Assembly (NCBI GenBank): GCA_011634665.1
Contig: WAEK01000009.1
Location: 372,001 to 436,000 of the forward strand
Source of the DNA: Mortierella sp. BCC40632
Taxonomy: Eukaryota; Mortierellomycota; Mortierellomycetes; Mortierellales; Mortierellaceae
Length of the DNA: 64,000 nucleotides
Direction of reading: 5' to 3'
Shown here: in pieces, positions 1-11,768 of the stretch
Position numbering within the stretch: position 1 is the stretch's first letter
Layout: each line of letters opens with the position of its first letter
The notes under the pieces: generated by a model
The model's database searches: none
Seen by the model: the letters and a program-made list of their open reading frames with translations, nothing else
Told to the model about the DNA's origin: nothing
Made by a program: the position numbers and the translations under genes

Positions 1-63
1 AAGAAGAAAATAAGAGAGATTTCTTTTCTTCTCTCTCTCTTTTTTTTAACTACTTTTTTTTTT

Positions 64-1261
64 TTACTTCTTCTTGGCCATGTTCTCAGACTCCTTGATA
101 ATGGTCTCCTTGAAGGCCTTGGCGAAAATGGAAGCTCTGGCAGAGCTCTCCTGGATCATTGGAGAGGCTAGTTGTCCCGTGCAGATGAAACGGAGAAAAA
201 GAGAGAATCGTATAAAAATATAAATGTAAAAAAGAAAGGCGAAAAGTTAATCAAGATGAGACTGGATTTTGTGTCATGTTCACAATATCGACAACAAAAA
301 CAACAAAACAACAAAAACAACAAAAAACAAAAGGTCCCTTCATAGAGGAGGTATTCACCTTTCTGGGACATGTTGGTAACATGGTGGTGGGTCTTGGCCG
401 CAAATTCGTGGAATTTGGGGCTGCTGAGAAGCTATAAAAGTGAACAGTGAGCAGATGACGAGATAGGGTAAGGGAAGCAGAATCAAAGGAGTTTTTTTTA
501 GTAGAGTGTCGTATAGTAAGGAAAAGGACGTCCTTGGTCTGTTCTGAGGCCAAGAGTGTGGAAAAGGAAAAGGAAAATAGGGTCGAGAAGGTCGGTATAG
601 GATAAGAGGAAAGGGTAAAATAAAGAGCTGGGGTGGATCTGGAGATGAATCTCAGAAAAAGTCGACTTTTTGGAGATGGATGACTCCTGTTGGATTGGGG
701 TTAACGCATCTGTCTCTTTGGCTGCGCTGAGAAGAGGGGCCAGGTCCTGAGCTCGGGTTGGTCCGTTTATGTTCGTTTGTTGGACTCGGGAACGGTCTTT
801 CCCAATTTTTTTTTTCCTTTTCCATTGATGACCTTTCGGGATCCCGCATCGGAAACTTTCTTTTCGGAAAGGAGCCGCCTCCTTCCGCTTTTCGCTATTA
901 GGAGAGGGAGAGGGGAGAGGGGGAAAGAAAGAAAAAAACAAGAGAGAATGATCTTCTAAAGAGAAAACATACCGACTCTGTCACGGCCTTGTTGACCCAG
1001 AAGTTGACAAGTTTGCTATTGAGAGAGAGAAAGAGAGAAGAGTCAGCATCGGGCTAGTGGCGTACATGAATGAGTCATTGTCTCTCCTCTTCCACTGGAA
1101 AAGAGAGGGAAAGCTCTGTCCGATCTCTCTTTTCTGAGCAGGTCTCTCGTGCTGATGATTTCCAGTGTAAGGTAGTGGAGAGCATGTCTGCTGGCCGGTC
1201 TCTGTCGGTGTGTGTGTTTTTTGCTGCTCCCGAAGAATAAAGTAAAGACGCACCTGAACAT
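64..1261 (-). CDS. Conserved-looking small protein (75 aa), four exons, function unknown
   Basis: Four exons on the minus strand join without breaking frame: 1254-1261 (ATG TTC AG), 973-1015, 359-431 and 64-167, ending in TAA. All introns are GT-AG: donors GTGCGT, GTATGT and GTGAAT, acceptors AATAG, TATAG and CTAG. The product starts MFSKLVNFWVNK, continues with SPKFHEFAAKTHHHV, and ends in a basic tail, KESENMAKKK. It has no signal peptide or clear membrane segment. The N-terminal part looks amphipathic and the C-terminal half helical and charged. Three introns in a 75-codon gene, and exon phases that agree at every junction, are the main evidence that it is real. I do not recognise a named family. 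The short basic form would suit a small mitochondrial or complex-associated subunit, but that is a guess. An 8-nt first exon would be missed by most gene finders. Confidence 0.72.
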
Positions 1262-1860
1262 GGTGAGGATGAGTAGATGTCCGTTGGGGCGAAGACGATT
1301 CGATTGGGGATGAGTGAGAGAAGAGACTGAGTGTGTGAAAGATCGATCGTGATCTTTAGTCACTCCTCGCCGAGCCGCGAAGCAGTCACACGGCTCACTT
1401 GACTCTCAATGACCTCCTTACTTCACACCAGCACTGCTGAGATGAGAATCAAAGTCCTATGACAAGAACGGATACTGGTACTCCCCCAGAGGTCACTCTT
1501 AAAATCCTCTCATAGGAAACCCCTACAATAACGCGCGTTGATGTTGTCAAGTTCATCTACTCAACTATCCGAACGTCCTACAGCAAAGTCTAGGTTCAAA
1601 CCCATACAGCATTCGAAACCACAACCATAAACTCAGGGCTCTCCAAGTCTGCCATTCCCTATATTTACAGAGAATCCCTAATAGAGAAAAAGAACGATTA
1701 ACTAGCAGCAAGACGTGTTCAAACCCTTGAGCGGAGCGAGTAAAGAGTTATCTTAACATGCTTAAACAAAGACTCGAGGATCGAAAGAGCGCAAAGAGAC
1801 ACCACTTTACAAAACACTGGGGGAACAAAAAGCTTTATCCATCTCAACAGACTTGTGAAA
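1262..1860. other. Intergenic stretch, no gene seen
   Basis: This lies upstream of the small four-exon gene. It has mixed composition, no open frame of note and no recognised repeat. It probably holds the promoter of the minus-strand gene. The decayed coding frame that follows may begin within its last 60 bases. Confidence 0.5.
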
Positions 1861-3110
1861 GATTTTACCAATGTCGTCAATGAAGGACAAATCTGTCGGC
1901 CTTTCTGAGTACAATCCGGCTACTCTGCTTTGGACTCACGACCATCTAAAAGCTTCGATCTGAGGAATAGTGTAGTCCTTGACACCTGAAAATCCACCAA
2001 CCAACCTGACTCTTAAGGATGTGATGATCTGTCTTTCAAGGATGGGGTTAGGATTCATCTTGAACAAGATCTTTTCCGAAGTTGAACGCTATATAGCCGA
2101 ATAGCGCAAGAGACAGACGGGATGTATACAGGAAGTGAACAGCAACAATGTCTGTCCAAGAGATTTTTTTAAAAAAAAAAAAAAAAAAAAACCATCTAAC
2201 CGAGATCGGGGCTATGAATTTTTCCCGCCATTTGAGTACAGCAAAGCGACTATGTTAATCATGGGTCCTTTTCGGATGGATTGCTTTCTTCTTCAGTCAT
2301 CAAACCAACGGTGTTGTATCAGCCTATCTTCAAGCGCCGCCGATGGTCCGAGCTTTAAAAAAATGCAAGAAAAGCCTCCCACTGCTGGGTACTACAATCA
2401 AGTGAGATGAAGAACCAACTGCTTCCTCTCCATGGTGGTGAGGCAGATGCTAAAGTTTATGTGGCCAAGATCAACGAGAAAGTCGTCAAGGAACGACTCG
2501 AGACGTTTTTTTTTTTTTTTACAGCCGATGATGACTAGCGATATATCTAGAAACGTCGAGCATGTGACCAGAAAAAAAATTGGTAGCTCAAAAAGAGGCA
2601 CTTGAGTGCGAGATGTTAGGTGGATGGACTGTAGTCAAAAGAAAGAACGAAAGCAAAGTCATCATTAGGATCAGTCTCAGCTCTCCTATCGTCGATACTT
2701 TCTGGGTCATACTTTTGTGCAAAAGGCAAGTCTAAGCAACCACGTGTTCTGGAGGGTCTTTTTGCAAGTACTAATTCAGGAACCAGCATTTTTTTTTTTT
2801 TTTTTTTTTTTGGACAGGCTCGTTCACTTGACTACATCGTTGTTGGAGTGGGTGAGTCAGTGTACTTCCAGGAAGCGTCATATCCGCAAAGACTTTTGTT
2901 GGGATCAAGTAAACCTCCACCGGCTGTATTGCCTCAAATGCTAGATGTACGTCCAGTCTGTACATCATGGACGGGCCCTAATATTGTGAATGCGATACGA
3001 GGACATCCGGTCAGCTCAACAGCGGCCCCACTTTGCCTCCAGTCTCGATATAACCAAGGAAGGGTTCCCCTTGGATGAAGAGCGACTCTAGTTCAAGCGC
3101 AGGTGCAAGC
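1861..3110 (+). pseudogene. Decayed mobile-element ORF with a TnpB/Fanzor-like C-terminal end
   Basis: Coding-like fragments lie in order on the plus strand but in different frames, with stops. From 1871 a frame reads SVGLSEYNPATLLWTHDHL and later GLGFILNKIFSEVERYIAE, with stops at 1961, 1973 and 2102. About 2212-2290 reads EFFPPFEYSKATMLIMGP. About 2407-2500 reads LLPLHGGEADAKVYVAKIN. About 2828-3080 reads LDYIVVGV, then in a shifted frame QVNLHRLYCLKC, then NIVNAIRGH, then PWMKSDSSSSAGASNSF. The order (a VVGV strand, a zinc-ribbon C-x2-C, then a position matching the RDxxAxxNI of RuvC-III) is the tail arrangement of TnpB and its eukaryotic relative Fanzor. The first cysteine pair and the RuvC-III aspartate are degraded. 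Three homopolymer tracts (from about 2168, 2505 and 2790) lie inside the reading path. The family call comes from motif order and recollection, not a search. Confidence 0.42.
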
Positions 3111-3684
3111 AACAGTTTCCCAGGGACATAAAAATGACTTAGGATCCCGGAAATGAACAAAGATATATTTTATAGTATCGTAGGTGTGGGATAGAGGGGG
3201 TGGTAACGTATCGAGTGTTCATGTTCATCTTGCTTGATTCTAGACCGGATCCACAAGGTAAAGTGTTGGGATACTCTGCCCTGTCAAGGCTAGCGCCGCC
3301 GTCTTTCAGGCACCACTAATAATAATAAAAAAATCTCCTGATTTTTATTGACCTCAAAGTCGTCAGTTAGGAACTATCTGTTCAGTGATATGAAAGGAAG
3401 AGGTGCAATCCAAGAGTTAGGCTAGACCGTTGTTTGCGGTTGGCTCAGTCAAAGTGTACCAAGACAATGATACTTCTCTCTCTCTTTCTCTCTTTTTTCG
3501 TCGCCGCCCACAATACACACGTGTGGTGATTGACTTGAAGGCAGTGCAAAAGAAAGGGTTCTGTTAGAGAAGAAAGAGCCTTGCATCCTTTCCGGTATGG
3601 TTTGGTCGGGTAAGGCCTAGTCTGGTCTGGTCTGGTCGTTCAGTCTCTGCACTGCGTGTGCTTTTACCTCTCTCGCCTTCTCTT

Positions 3685-3686
3685 TG

Positions 3687-3722
<36 letters not shown>
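3685..3722. repeat. (GT)n microsatellite
   Basis: Alternating GT with a single C interruption, directly after a pyrimidine-rich stretch. Confidence 0.9.
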
Positions 3723-3724
<2 letters not shown>

Positions 3725-3926
3725 CACTGGGCCTGGGTTGCAGCCACTTGCACAAACAAAGAGGAAAAAAGGAAATGCACGATAGGTACTTGATTTCGCA
3801 ACGTCTTCCGTTTGGCGGGATTTTTGGAGACCAAGTCATTATCGGCCATCAATATGGAAAAAAAAAAAAAGGCGAATGAGCGCAGACACAGACATGCATG
3901 AATAGATCGCCTACGGGCGAACGGTG

Positions 3927-3956
<30 letters not shown>
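3927..3956. repeat. A30 homopolymer
   Basis: Thirty consecutive A bases. It is one of many A or T tracts of about 20-41 bp in this window. Confidence 0.95.
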
Positions 3957-3958
<2 letters not shown>

Positions 3959-4198
3959 GAAAAAGAGAGAGCAAAAGAAGAGGGTAGAGTCGGCTCTCAA
4001 GAATGTCACACGCCCAGTTATGGGTCCAATACTCATACACAGGTGCTTGTCGACACTTGTCCCCTCCCCCTTTCCTTTGCCCTGTCCGTCGGCAGCTCCG
4101 GTCATCTCGTGGAATGAATGAAATGAATGGATGGAGGATAATACTGTAGTTAGCGCCTTTGAAACCAAAAGACCGGACACAGAGTTATGCAAGGGGTG

Positions 4199-4231
<33 letters not shown>
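4199..4231. repeat. A33 homopolymer
   Basis: Thirty-three consecutive A bases, about 240 bp from the A30 tract and in the same orientation. Confidence 0.95.
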
Positions 4232-4236
<5 letters not shown>

Positions 4237-4827
4237 GGGGAAGAGAGAACGGACGGATGGAGCTTCCACAGGACCGGGGGGGAAAGATGCTGGACATTTA
4301 CAGGAGGAATGGGAAAGGGAGGGGAACACAAGAGGGCGTTCCTGTGCTCGTGTGTGTCTGTCATCGTGCCTGGTGATTCGCTCGCTTCTTGTTCATGGGA
4401 ACAATCGAGTCCCTTTGGTCGACGCTCTGAATCCTCCGCCCTCGACCCTGTGGGCACACAACACAAACAAAACAACAAATCAACAGACCGTGAGAGCAAT
4501 TGGTAGGTCAACTAACAGGGCTTCCTTCCCTGGGGATTTGACCGGTTTGTTAGGTTCGGCTGAGGAAGAAGCGAAGCAAAAGAATGATCCATGTTGGTTC
4601 ACGGAGAGACCTAATAGAAAGCCTAATAGAAATCTCCTAATGGGAAAAAAAGAAAAATAAAGGACCTTTTAGGTGGTCGAGAGTCCATGGACCCGGCATA
4701 GAGCATTTGTACCTGCGCTATTGTATTTAGTGCGCGTGGGAGGCAGTTGAACAGATGGCTAGGGAAGTAGAGAAAGAAGCGAGGCCCAGAAAAGAGCCAG
4801 AGTCTCTTACTTGCTGTGGTTAGTGTG

Positions 4828-4888
4828 TTGTTATTGTTATTATTATTATTATTATTATTATTGTTGTTGTTGTTGTTGTTGTTGTTGC
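4828..4888. repeat. (TTA)n(TTG)n compound trinucleotide repeat
   Basis: A run of TTA units passes directly into TTG units. The complement is a CAA/TAA array. Confidence 0.9.
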
Positions 4889-6139
4889 TGTTTTGTTGAC
4901 ATTTTTTCCCTACTCTCTGAATCCAACCGGAATCCTTCTTGCGATTCCACGGTACATTCCCAAGACGACAGCAGTAGGAAAAAAAGAAAGAAAGAAAGAA
5001 AGAAAAACGAAAGGACGACGGACGGACGGAGAAGGGGTCTTCTTTGTTTGTCCCTTTTGCTCTCTACACGTGTCACAGAGGTAGATGCGTCCACAAACCC
5101 TTTCTCACTTGCTAGCTTGATATTTTTTTTTTTTTTTATCTTTCGCTTTCTATCTTTTCCCTAGAAGCGGGCGGCAGAAAAAAAAAATGAGAAAGAGAGA
5201 AAAGAGAGAGAGGTACAAAGTCAGGGCCATGGCGCATCCACCTGTGTGTTCAAGAGAGCAACGAGAAGAGAGAGAAAACCTTCTTTTCCTCTTGGCCGTC
5301 GTCGTTCTACCGGGTGGCCTTTTTGCTCCCCATGCACTCGTCCTTATTTTTTTTTTCCTCCCTTCTTGTCGACCATCTTTTGAGAGCAGCAGGTACACTT
5401 CTAAAGTCAGAACAGAAGACAGAAGAAAATGATTATGAAGGAAATAGAAGGAGAGAGAGAGAGGTAGAGCACGGCCAAGCAATCAAATGTCAGAAGCTGT
5501 CAAAAAGGAGAGCGATCATGGAAAAGCGGCCAAGGCAGTTAAAAAAAAAAAAAAAGAGAAAAGATACCAAGTTGACGGTTTGGTATGCAAGGGAAAAAAT
5601 GGCAGAGAGCGGCCAAAAAGCTGTTGACCGGAGCATAAAAAAAAAAAGACCTGAGCCGCAGGGTGTGATAGTGGTTTGTGTGTGTGCATGTGTATGTGTT
5701 GTGTATGTTGTTTTACATGCTAGTCAAAACTATAAACTAACAGCTCGCCTGGTCCACCCAGAAGGAGAAAACCATGCTCAACGACACATATCCTCATCGT
5801 CGTAGGCGATTTCGCCATGGGCAAAGAGAAGTATGCCGTTTGTGTGTGCGTGTGTGTGTGATTTTTTTTTTTTTTTAAAAAAAACATGGCGCTCCTGTGG
5901 AAGCCCGAGGGACTCATCCTCGTTTCCCTGGGAAGAGGGAGCTCAATTGATTCGCCTTTGTCCGTGGGTGCATGGAGCACAACAGGATGGAGAAGCATGC
6001 AAAGAGGGGAAAGCATTGCCTCTCCAGGGTGACCAGGTGGTCCTGGAAAATGGTCCGCACCGAGACACTGTGCTCTCTCACACTTCCTTCACTTCCTTTG
6101 ACAGCTTGCCTTCTGCTCAGTCGTGGACAGATGGACTAC

Positions 6140-6142
<3 letters not shown>

Positions 6143-6207
<65 letters not shown>
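6143..6207. repeat. (CT)n joined to T31
   Basis: About 34 bp of CT dinucleotides run directly into 31 consecutive T bases (6177-6207). Confidence 0.95.
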
Positions 6208-9200
6208 CGACCCTAGCCTCATTATTCTCCTTTATCTCATGCTCCGAAGCTTCTGCCCCACTCCTTGGATCCGCCAGCACTCAGCGTGAACTCTTCCCAA
6301 GAAATATTCGCATGAAAAGATGCATAGTCCAATAGATGGTCATTCCTCCGGCACTCTTGTTCTCATTTTGTCTCCCAGACATCGAGCACGCCATTGAGGA
6401 ATCTCCGAGGCTTTTTTTTTTTTTTGTTATTTTCCTTGACACCCTTTTTCTGCTTCTGGATATCGTGTGTCCGTCTGTTGTTGGTCGCGCGGACCTACAA
6501 TTGCGCCCACAAAGGAATGAGTTGAGGGTGGCCACAAAAAGTGTCCCCTCTCTCTTTTCTTTGGTCTAGCGAAGCGATCGATAGGCGATCGGCCTGCAGT
6601 GTCTGTTATTTCGGGTCGGCCCAAGTCTGCTCTCCAAGCCTAAACCTCTTCATCCTTCTTTCTCCCTCCCCCCCCCCCCCTCGTCTTGTCCTCTCATGCT
6701 CTTCTTTAACCAAGGGAAGATTTCCAGGGTGGAGATAATTGGCTCTGGCCCAAGGAGAATTTCTGTTTTAGGCTTCTCTTGGAGAGGAGGCGAAAATGAC
6801 TCGAATGAATATGCAGTAGCTGGAGAGTCTGGGGAGGAAGGGGGAGGGGGAGGGAGACAAAGAGAAGCCCAACAAAGATTTTTTTTTTAAAAAATAAAAT
6901 ATACAATACAAAAAAAAAAAAAAAAAAAAAACCTCCGGACGTATAGCGTCATCCGCATCATCCCACCCGACGGTTGCGCACTATCCGCTGACATGAGCAA
7001 GTCGTGAACAAGCACTTTTTTATTTTGCAAGGCGAGATGACAAAGCATTGCATCCTCACCTCTTCCCAACCCCCTTTCTCTGCACCTCTTGAAGCAACAA
7101 CGCAAGATACATTTTCATGCTTACGCTTTTCTCTCTGGTCAAGGCGGAATGATCATCCTCCTGAAATCTTTTGGGCAAAGCTTGTCTACGTTAGGCTCGA
7201 TTTGTGCCTACATGAATGGTTCCTTTTTTTTTTTTTTTTTTATGCTCTCGATAGAAAGGGGGAGAGTGTGGCAACAAAGAGGAGGGCAGGTGTCGATGGT
7301 CACTCACCCTCTTCTCTATGACACTTTGGGTGTCCCATGGACATAGGAAAGAGAGTCCTTGTGCAAGCGTGGGCGCATGTGCATCGGTGGTCTATCCGTG
7401 TGTTTGTGAACAGCAGCCGCTTATCCGATGGAGAGGAAAGAAAGGGAGAGGGATAGGGGTAATAGATCCATTTAGGTCCAGGATCGCTTCAATGTTCAAG
7501 CTGCAGCATGGCTCATGCTACGTACTTGATACTACATAACCACTATGTTTTCCATTGGTACCTCGTGCGAACGGGTACCTAGCACAACAGGGATCCTAAG
7601 GACACAGTGGGCGATCACCCCTTTCTCTCTTCCAGAGGTCAAGAGCGCTCATGCTCTTTTATTTCTTGGCCACGAAAGGCTGTCTTGCACTATGCAAGGC
7701 AAGCTCGGTCGGTCTTTTTTGTGGCGTGTATGCTTGTATTCCCCCTACGCTCCCTCATTTCGGCCGCAGCGCCTGGATTTTGTTTTACATGTTTCTCTCT
7801 CCACCCCGGACCTCATGTTTCGCTGCGGTGTGATTTCCCTGCAGCCGTGGAGCGGGGCCTTTCCATCTTTCACTCACACACCTCCCTTAACTCCACAGAA
7901 GTATGTACTGTACATATATGACCGCGAAAGGAATAATGATGATGCACTGCTACCTTTTTTTTTTATTTTATTTCCGAAAGTGGGCGAGAATGAATAGGAG
8001 TGGACAAGAATGGGAAAGTGGACGGATGAGCGGAGAGAGTAAGCAAAGGATATTGGGGGTGCGTATCTGCGTCAGGGTCTTGACTCGAGGCCAGTCTCGA
8101 AGGGGGGAGGGGGATGAAAGGAGGAGGAGAGTGACCGACCTATGCTCTCCTCTCCCTTCGCCCTCTTCGCCGGCCCCTCCTTCTCCTCCAGTGCCGAGTA
8201 CGATCGATCGTTCTATTTTCGGGGATGAGGAGGAAGAGGAGGAGGAAAGGAGGGTCATTTTAGATTTAGGGATCACTACCACTGTACTCTTTTCTCCTCT
8301 CCCTCCCTTCCTCCTCCTACTCTTTCATCCACCCCTGACTGAGCACTCTACTGCAGGTCTACTGCTAGCTGTCGATTTAGATGGTTGTCAAATCCTTTGG
8401 CCATTGATTTGTGCCAAGTGTGTGCTATACAAACCTTTCTCATTCGATAGAAATATCAGCGTGGGCATAAGTTGTTTCGGACATGTCAATATTATAAAAA
8501 AGAACCAGACAATTCTATTTTTTTTTTCCATGACTGGGTAAAAAAAAGATATTCAATTGCACACGAGCAACGAGCCTGGCTGAGGGAAGAGTGGCATTCC
8601 TTTCTTCTTCCTTGTTGATGCAAGGGATTGGGGGAGGGATATCTGACCGAAAAGTTAAATAGAATAGGTACACAAGAAATGAAGGATCCGAATCGTTTGC
8701 ATTGTCCTCCCTTGTGGACAAAGAGATAGCCGATTGCGGACCTTCCGCCACGCCCAAAGGAAAGGTGGGACAGCATGATGGGAACTGGGCGACCATGAAC
8801 CGGACTGGAGAAGATATCGGAAACTGAGCACAGTTCTTTTTTTGAGGTCGAAGCCCAGGTACGGAGGCTCTGGTGCGGAATGAGTTGTGTCAAATAAAAA
8901 CCCTGATGATGATTGTGCGTGAGAGAACAATACGTCGCTGAATGAAGTGAGAGAGAGGGAGAGTAGTGGATATGGGAGCATGAGTGTTTTTTTATGTGTT
9001 GTGTGTGTGCGTGTGTTTGTGCAATCCGTTCGGCTCTCATACATGACCAAATCGAATACAAAAAAGAGAGAATTCGGGAAGGTTGGTGCAAGGGACAAAC
9101 ACAACAGACAATTGTGTGTATGTAGTGAAAGAGCTTCGACCAAAGGAAAAGAGAGCTCAAGCTCGAGCGAGTCGCAGATGAGAGGGATCTTTTTGAGCAA

Positions 9201-10240
9201 GTTTTTTTTTTTTGTGTTGTTTGTATTTGACATTACATTTTAATTTTCCGTTGCAGCCCAGACTACACTCATTTCTGTGTAATACAATGAGAGTGTATCG
9301 GTGGAGAAAAAAAAAGAATCGCCCTTTTGTTGGAGCATGAGTGAGTAGCGTGAGATTAAAGGAAAGAAAGGGGGGGGAGGGAGAGTGAGGCATGAAGGCT
9401 GGCAAGCCGAGACAGGCAGCTGGGCCAGAGTGACGGAGCGTGAGAGAGGCAAGTAGACGAAGAGTAGAGAGAGAAAGAAAAGAGAGAAAGAGAAAGAGGA
9501 AAAGAAAAAAGCCAGGCAAATGACAGGGCGACAGGCGACCGAATGGGCAGTGAGAAGTGCCACTGATACGATGACTGCGGGAGAGAGCGCCTTGCGGCAG
9601 AGAGAAATGCGCGCGAGTGAGGCATGGGCTGTAAATGTGCGCGACTGCATGGATGTCCACATGCGCAGGGATGATGTGCGCAAGAGGCCGAGAGAGAGAG
9701 AACGGAAAGAGTGATGCGCATTGGGCCGGGCCATTTTCCGTCCTTGGCCCGTTGTCAGTCGTTCGTCAATGACCAATGCCTTTTACTCCCAATCGCCCTG
9801 GAGGAGGGCATGCTGGTGCATGGCGCGGTCCAGACATTGGATTAACCTCTTCAATGTAGTCAGACTAGCACTGGTCATGGCCCAGCGGTTCAAGTGCCAT
9901 CCATCGTGACGACGGATCGGGCCTTTTTTTTTTTTTTTTGTTAACGACCAAAGGCGAGTCTGAGAACGATCGCGCTTTGAAATGGCAGTAGTAGAGGAGT
10001 GGTAGCAAGGCATTGAGGGGTTTGGTTGAGCGGCCAGATCGCAGGAGAGACCGCAAGACCTTTGGGCAGGTCAAGGCAGGAGTTGAGCGGTAAGCCAGTC
10101 TGGCGGCGGACAAAAGTGTCCGACCGATAGATGTGTATGTATATGTGTGGACCATGCGAGACTTGGGCGAGTCGTCGAGCGGCCGTCTCGCAGTCATTTC
10201 CCAGGTTGGCAGGTCGGCCCAGCGGCCTGGCATTTGCTTT

Positions 10241-10349
10241 GCTACCTACCAGAGATACACCACAGCGTCCCACCCCCTGTCTCTCGACTTTAATTCTCTC
10301 CGCACTTTTCTCCTTTGTCAGTTTCTTTCTTTCTTTCTCTCTCTTTATT

Positions 10350-10387
<38 letters not shown>

Positions 10388-10655
10388 TCTCTCTTTTTCT
10401 GTATTTTTTTTCTTTATTCTTCTTCCTCCTCATCGCCTCATCTCCATCCTCACTGTTCATTCATCATTGGCATCTCCATTCTCGCTCACTTTTCTCCATC
10501 CTCCCGTTGGTCTATTCTCTCCTTCACTCTCTCTTCTCACCTCATCCCAGTACTTTTACTTGTTCAATCCCATCTATCCTCCTCTCTACGACTATCATCG
10601 TTTCCCCATCCTTCAGCTACCGATCTCATTCTTATTTTCATTCCTTCAGACTCCT

Positions 10656-10703
<48 letters not shown>

Positions 10704-11090
10704 GATTCTGCCCTTCTCTCGCGCACCTCCGATATCTCGCTTTTTTGGCATCACCCGGTCTGAAACGCCTCCCCTCCCTGCTTTTCCTCATCGCTCGTTT
10801 TAATTCTCCGGCGGCTGCCCCTCTCTCATTTCTTCTCTCTGTCGCTCTCATCTCGCTCGCTCGCTCGCTCGCTCGCCCGCCCCTCTCGCTCGCTCGCTCG
10901 CTCGCTCTCGCTCAATCTCAATCTCACTCCCGCTCCCCCGCTCTTTCCCACTCTCCCTCGCTATCTCTTTCTCTCTCTCACTCTCACACGCACTCTCTCC
11001 CGCTCGATCTTCGGCATTTTTCTTTCCCCCACACGCCTGCTCCAGCCTCTTTCACTCTCCTTCCTCTCGCCTTCACACACATTCCCTTCA
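10241..11090 (+). promoter_or_regulatory. CT-rich promoter/leader of the Zn2Cys6 regulator
   Basis: About 850 bp in which the plus strand is strongly pyrimidine-rich. It includes CT repeats (10347-10400, 10661-10701) and a TCGC/CTCG repeat block (10851-10912), and ends about 10 bp before the ATG at 11091 in a CA-rich leader. Such CT-rich tracts directly upstream of fungal start codons are common in promoters and 5' UTRs. The transcription start cannot be placed from the sequence. Confidence 0.5.
10851..10912. repeat. (CTCG)n tetranucleotide repeat
   Basis: Repeated TCGC/CTCG units with a short CCGCCCCT interruption, within the leader of the Zn2Cys6 gene. Confidence 0.85.
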
Positions 11091-11716
11091 ATGGAACCGT
11101 TGCCTGCCCGGATCCCGCCCGCGCCGGCGTCGGCCTCCTCTCTCTCTGCGCCACCTCTCCCCGTTGCTGCTCCCGTTGCGCTGCATCCACGGCCGGCCGT
11201 GCCGCGGGTCAAGTCCACAAAGGCTCATGTCCCCAGTGCTTGCATCAACTGCAAAAAAGCTCATCTCGCATGCGACCGTAAGTTTCTTTTTTTTTTTTTT
11301 TTTTTTTCACCTTCACTTTAACTTTTTATCCCATCCCATCTCTCCCCGACAGTCATTTCAAACTGCAAAGCAGACAGGCCCTGCGCGGCAAACGGGGCCT
11401 TGCGCCTCGCTTCGTGCAAACTTTAGCTTGTTAAAGTTCTCGCCCTGCTCCTGCGCCCTTCTATCCCACTGGACACCGAGCCGCGGCCGTTGGCTGGTTG
11501 GTTTGTCTTGCACACCTATGCAACCTCTTGTTCTCTAAAGTCGACTGGCCTCAAGGGAGGCTGGAGAGAAAGAGAGTGTGTGTATGTGTGAATGTGTATG
11601 TGAGAAAGAGAGAGAAGGGGAGAGAGTATATGAAAGGGGAGTAAAGTGAATGTGGCGCGTGTGTGGCGTATGGGGCCTATTGGTCGTTGTTCCTTCTCTC
11701 TTTCTTCTGCCTCCCT

Positions 11717-11768
<52 letters not shown>

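Larger units (their letters stand above)
3111..10240. other. Long low-complexity intergenic region without a supported gene
   Basis: About 7 kb with no open frame showing codon-like composition or domain motifs. The short frames present are translations of homopolymers (runs of Lys or Phe), CT/GA repeats (Ser-Leu, Arg-Glu) or GT repeats. It holds a GT repeat at 3685-3722, A30 at 3927-3956, A33 at 4199-4231, a TTA/TTG repeat at 4828-4888, a CT repeat followed by T31 at 6143-6207, and further A or T runs near 6910, 7224, 8518 and 9923. It may contain untranslated RNA, but nothing supports one. Confidence 0.55.

Noticed and set aside
7903..8541. Plus-strand open frame of 212 codons
   Set aside because: Composed of repeat-derived and CT/GA-rich codons with no domain, leader or splice context.
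8492..9233. Overlapping minus-strand frames of about 190-220 codons
   Set aside because: No homology-like motif. They overlap each other in different frames and contain His-Thr repeat translations.
10131..10763. Ser/Leu/Phe-rich plus-strand frames over 200 codons
   Set aside because: Translations of the CT-rich leader of the Zn2Cys6 gene.
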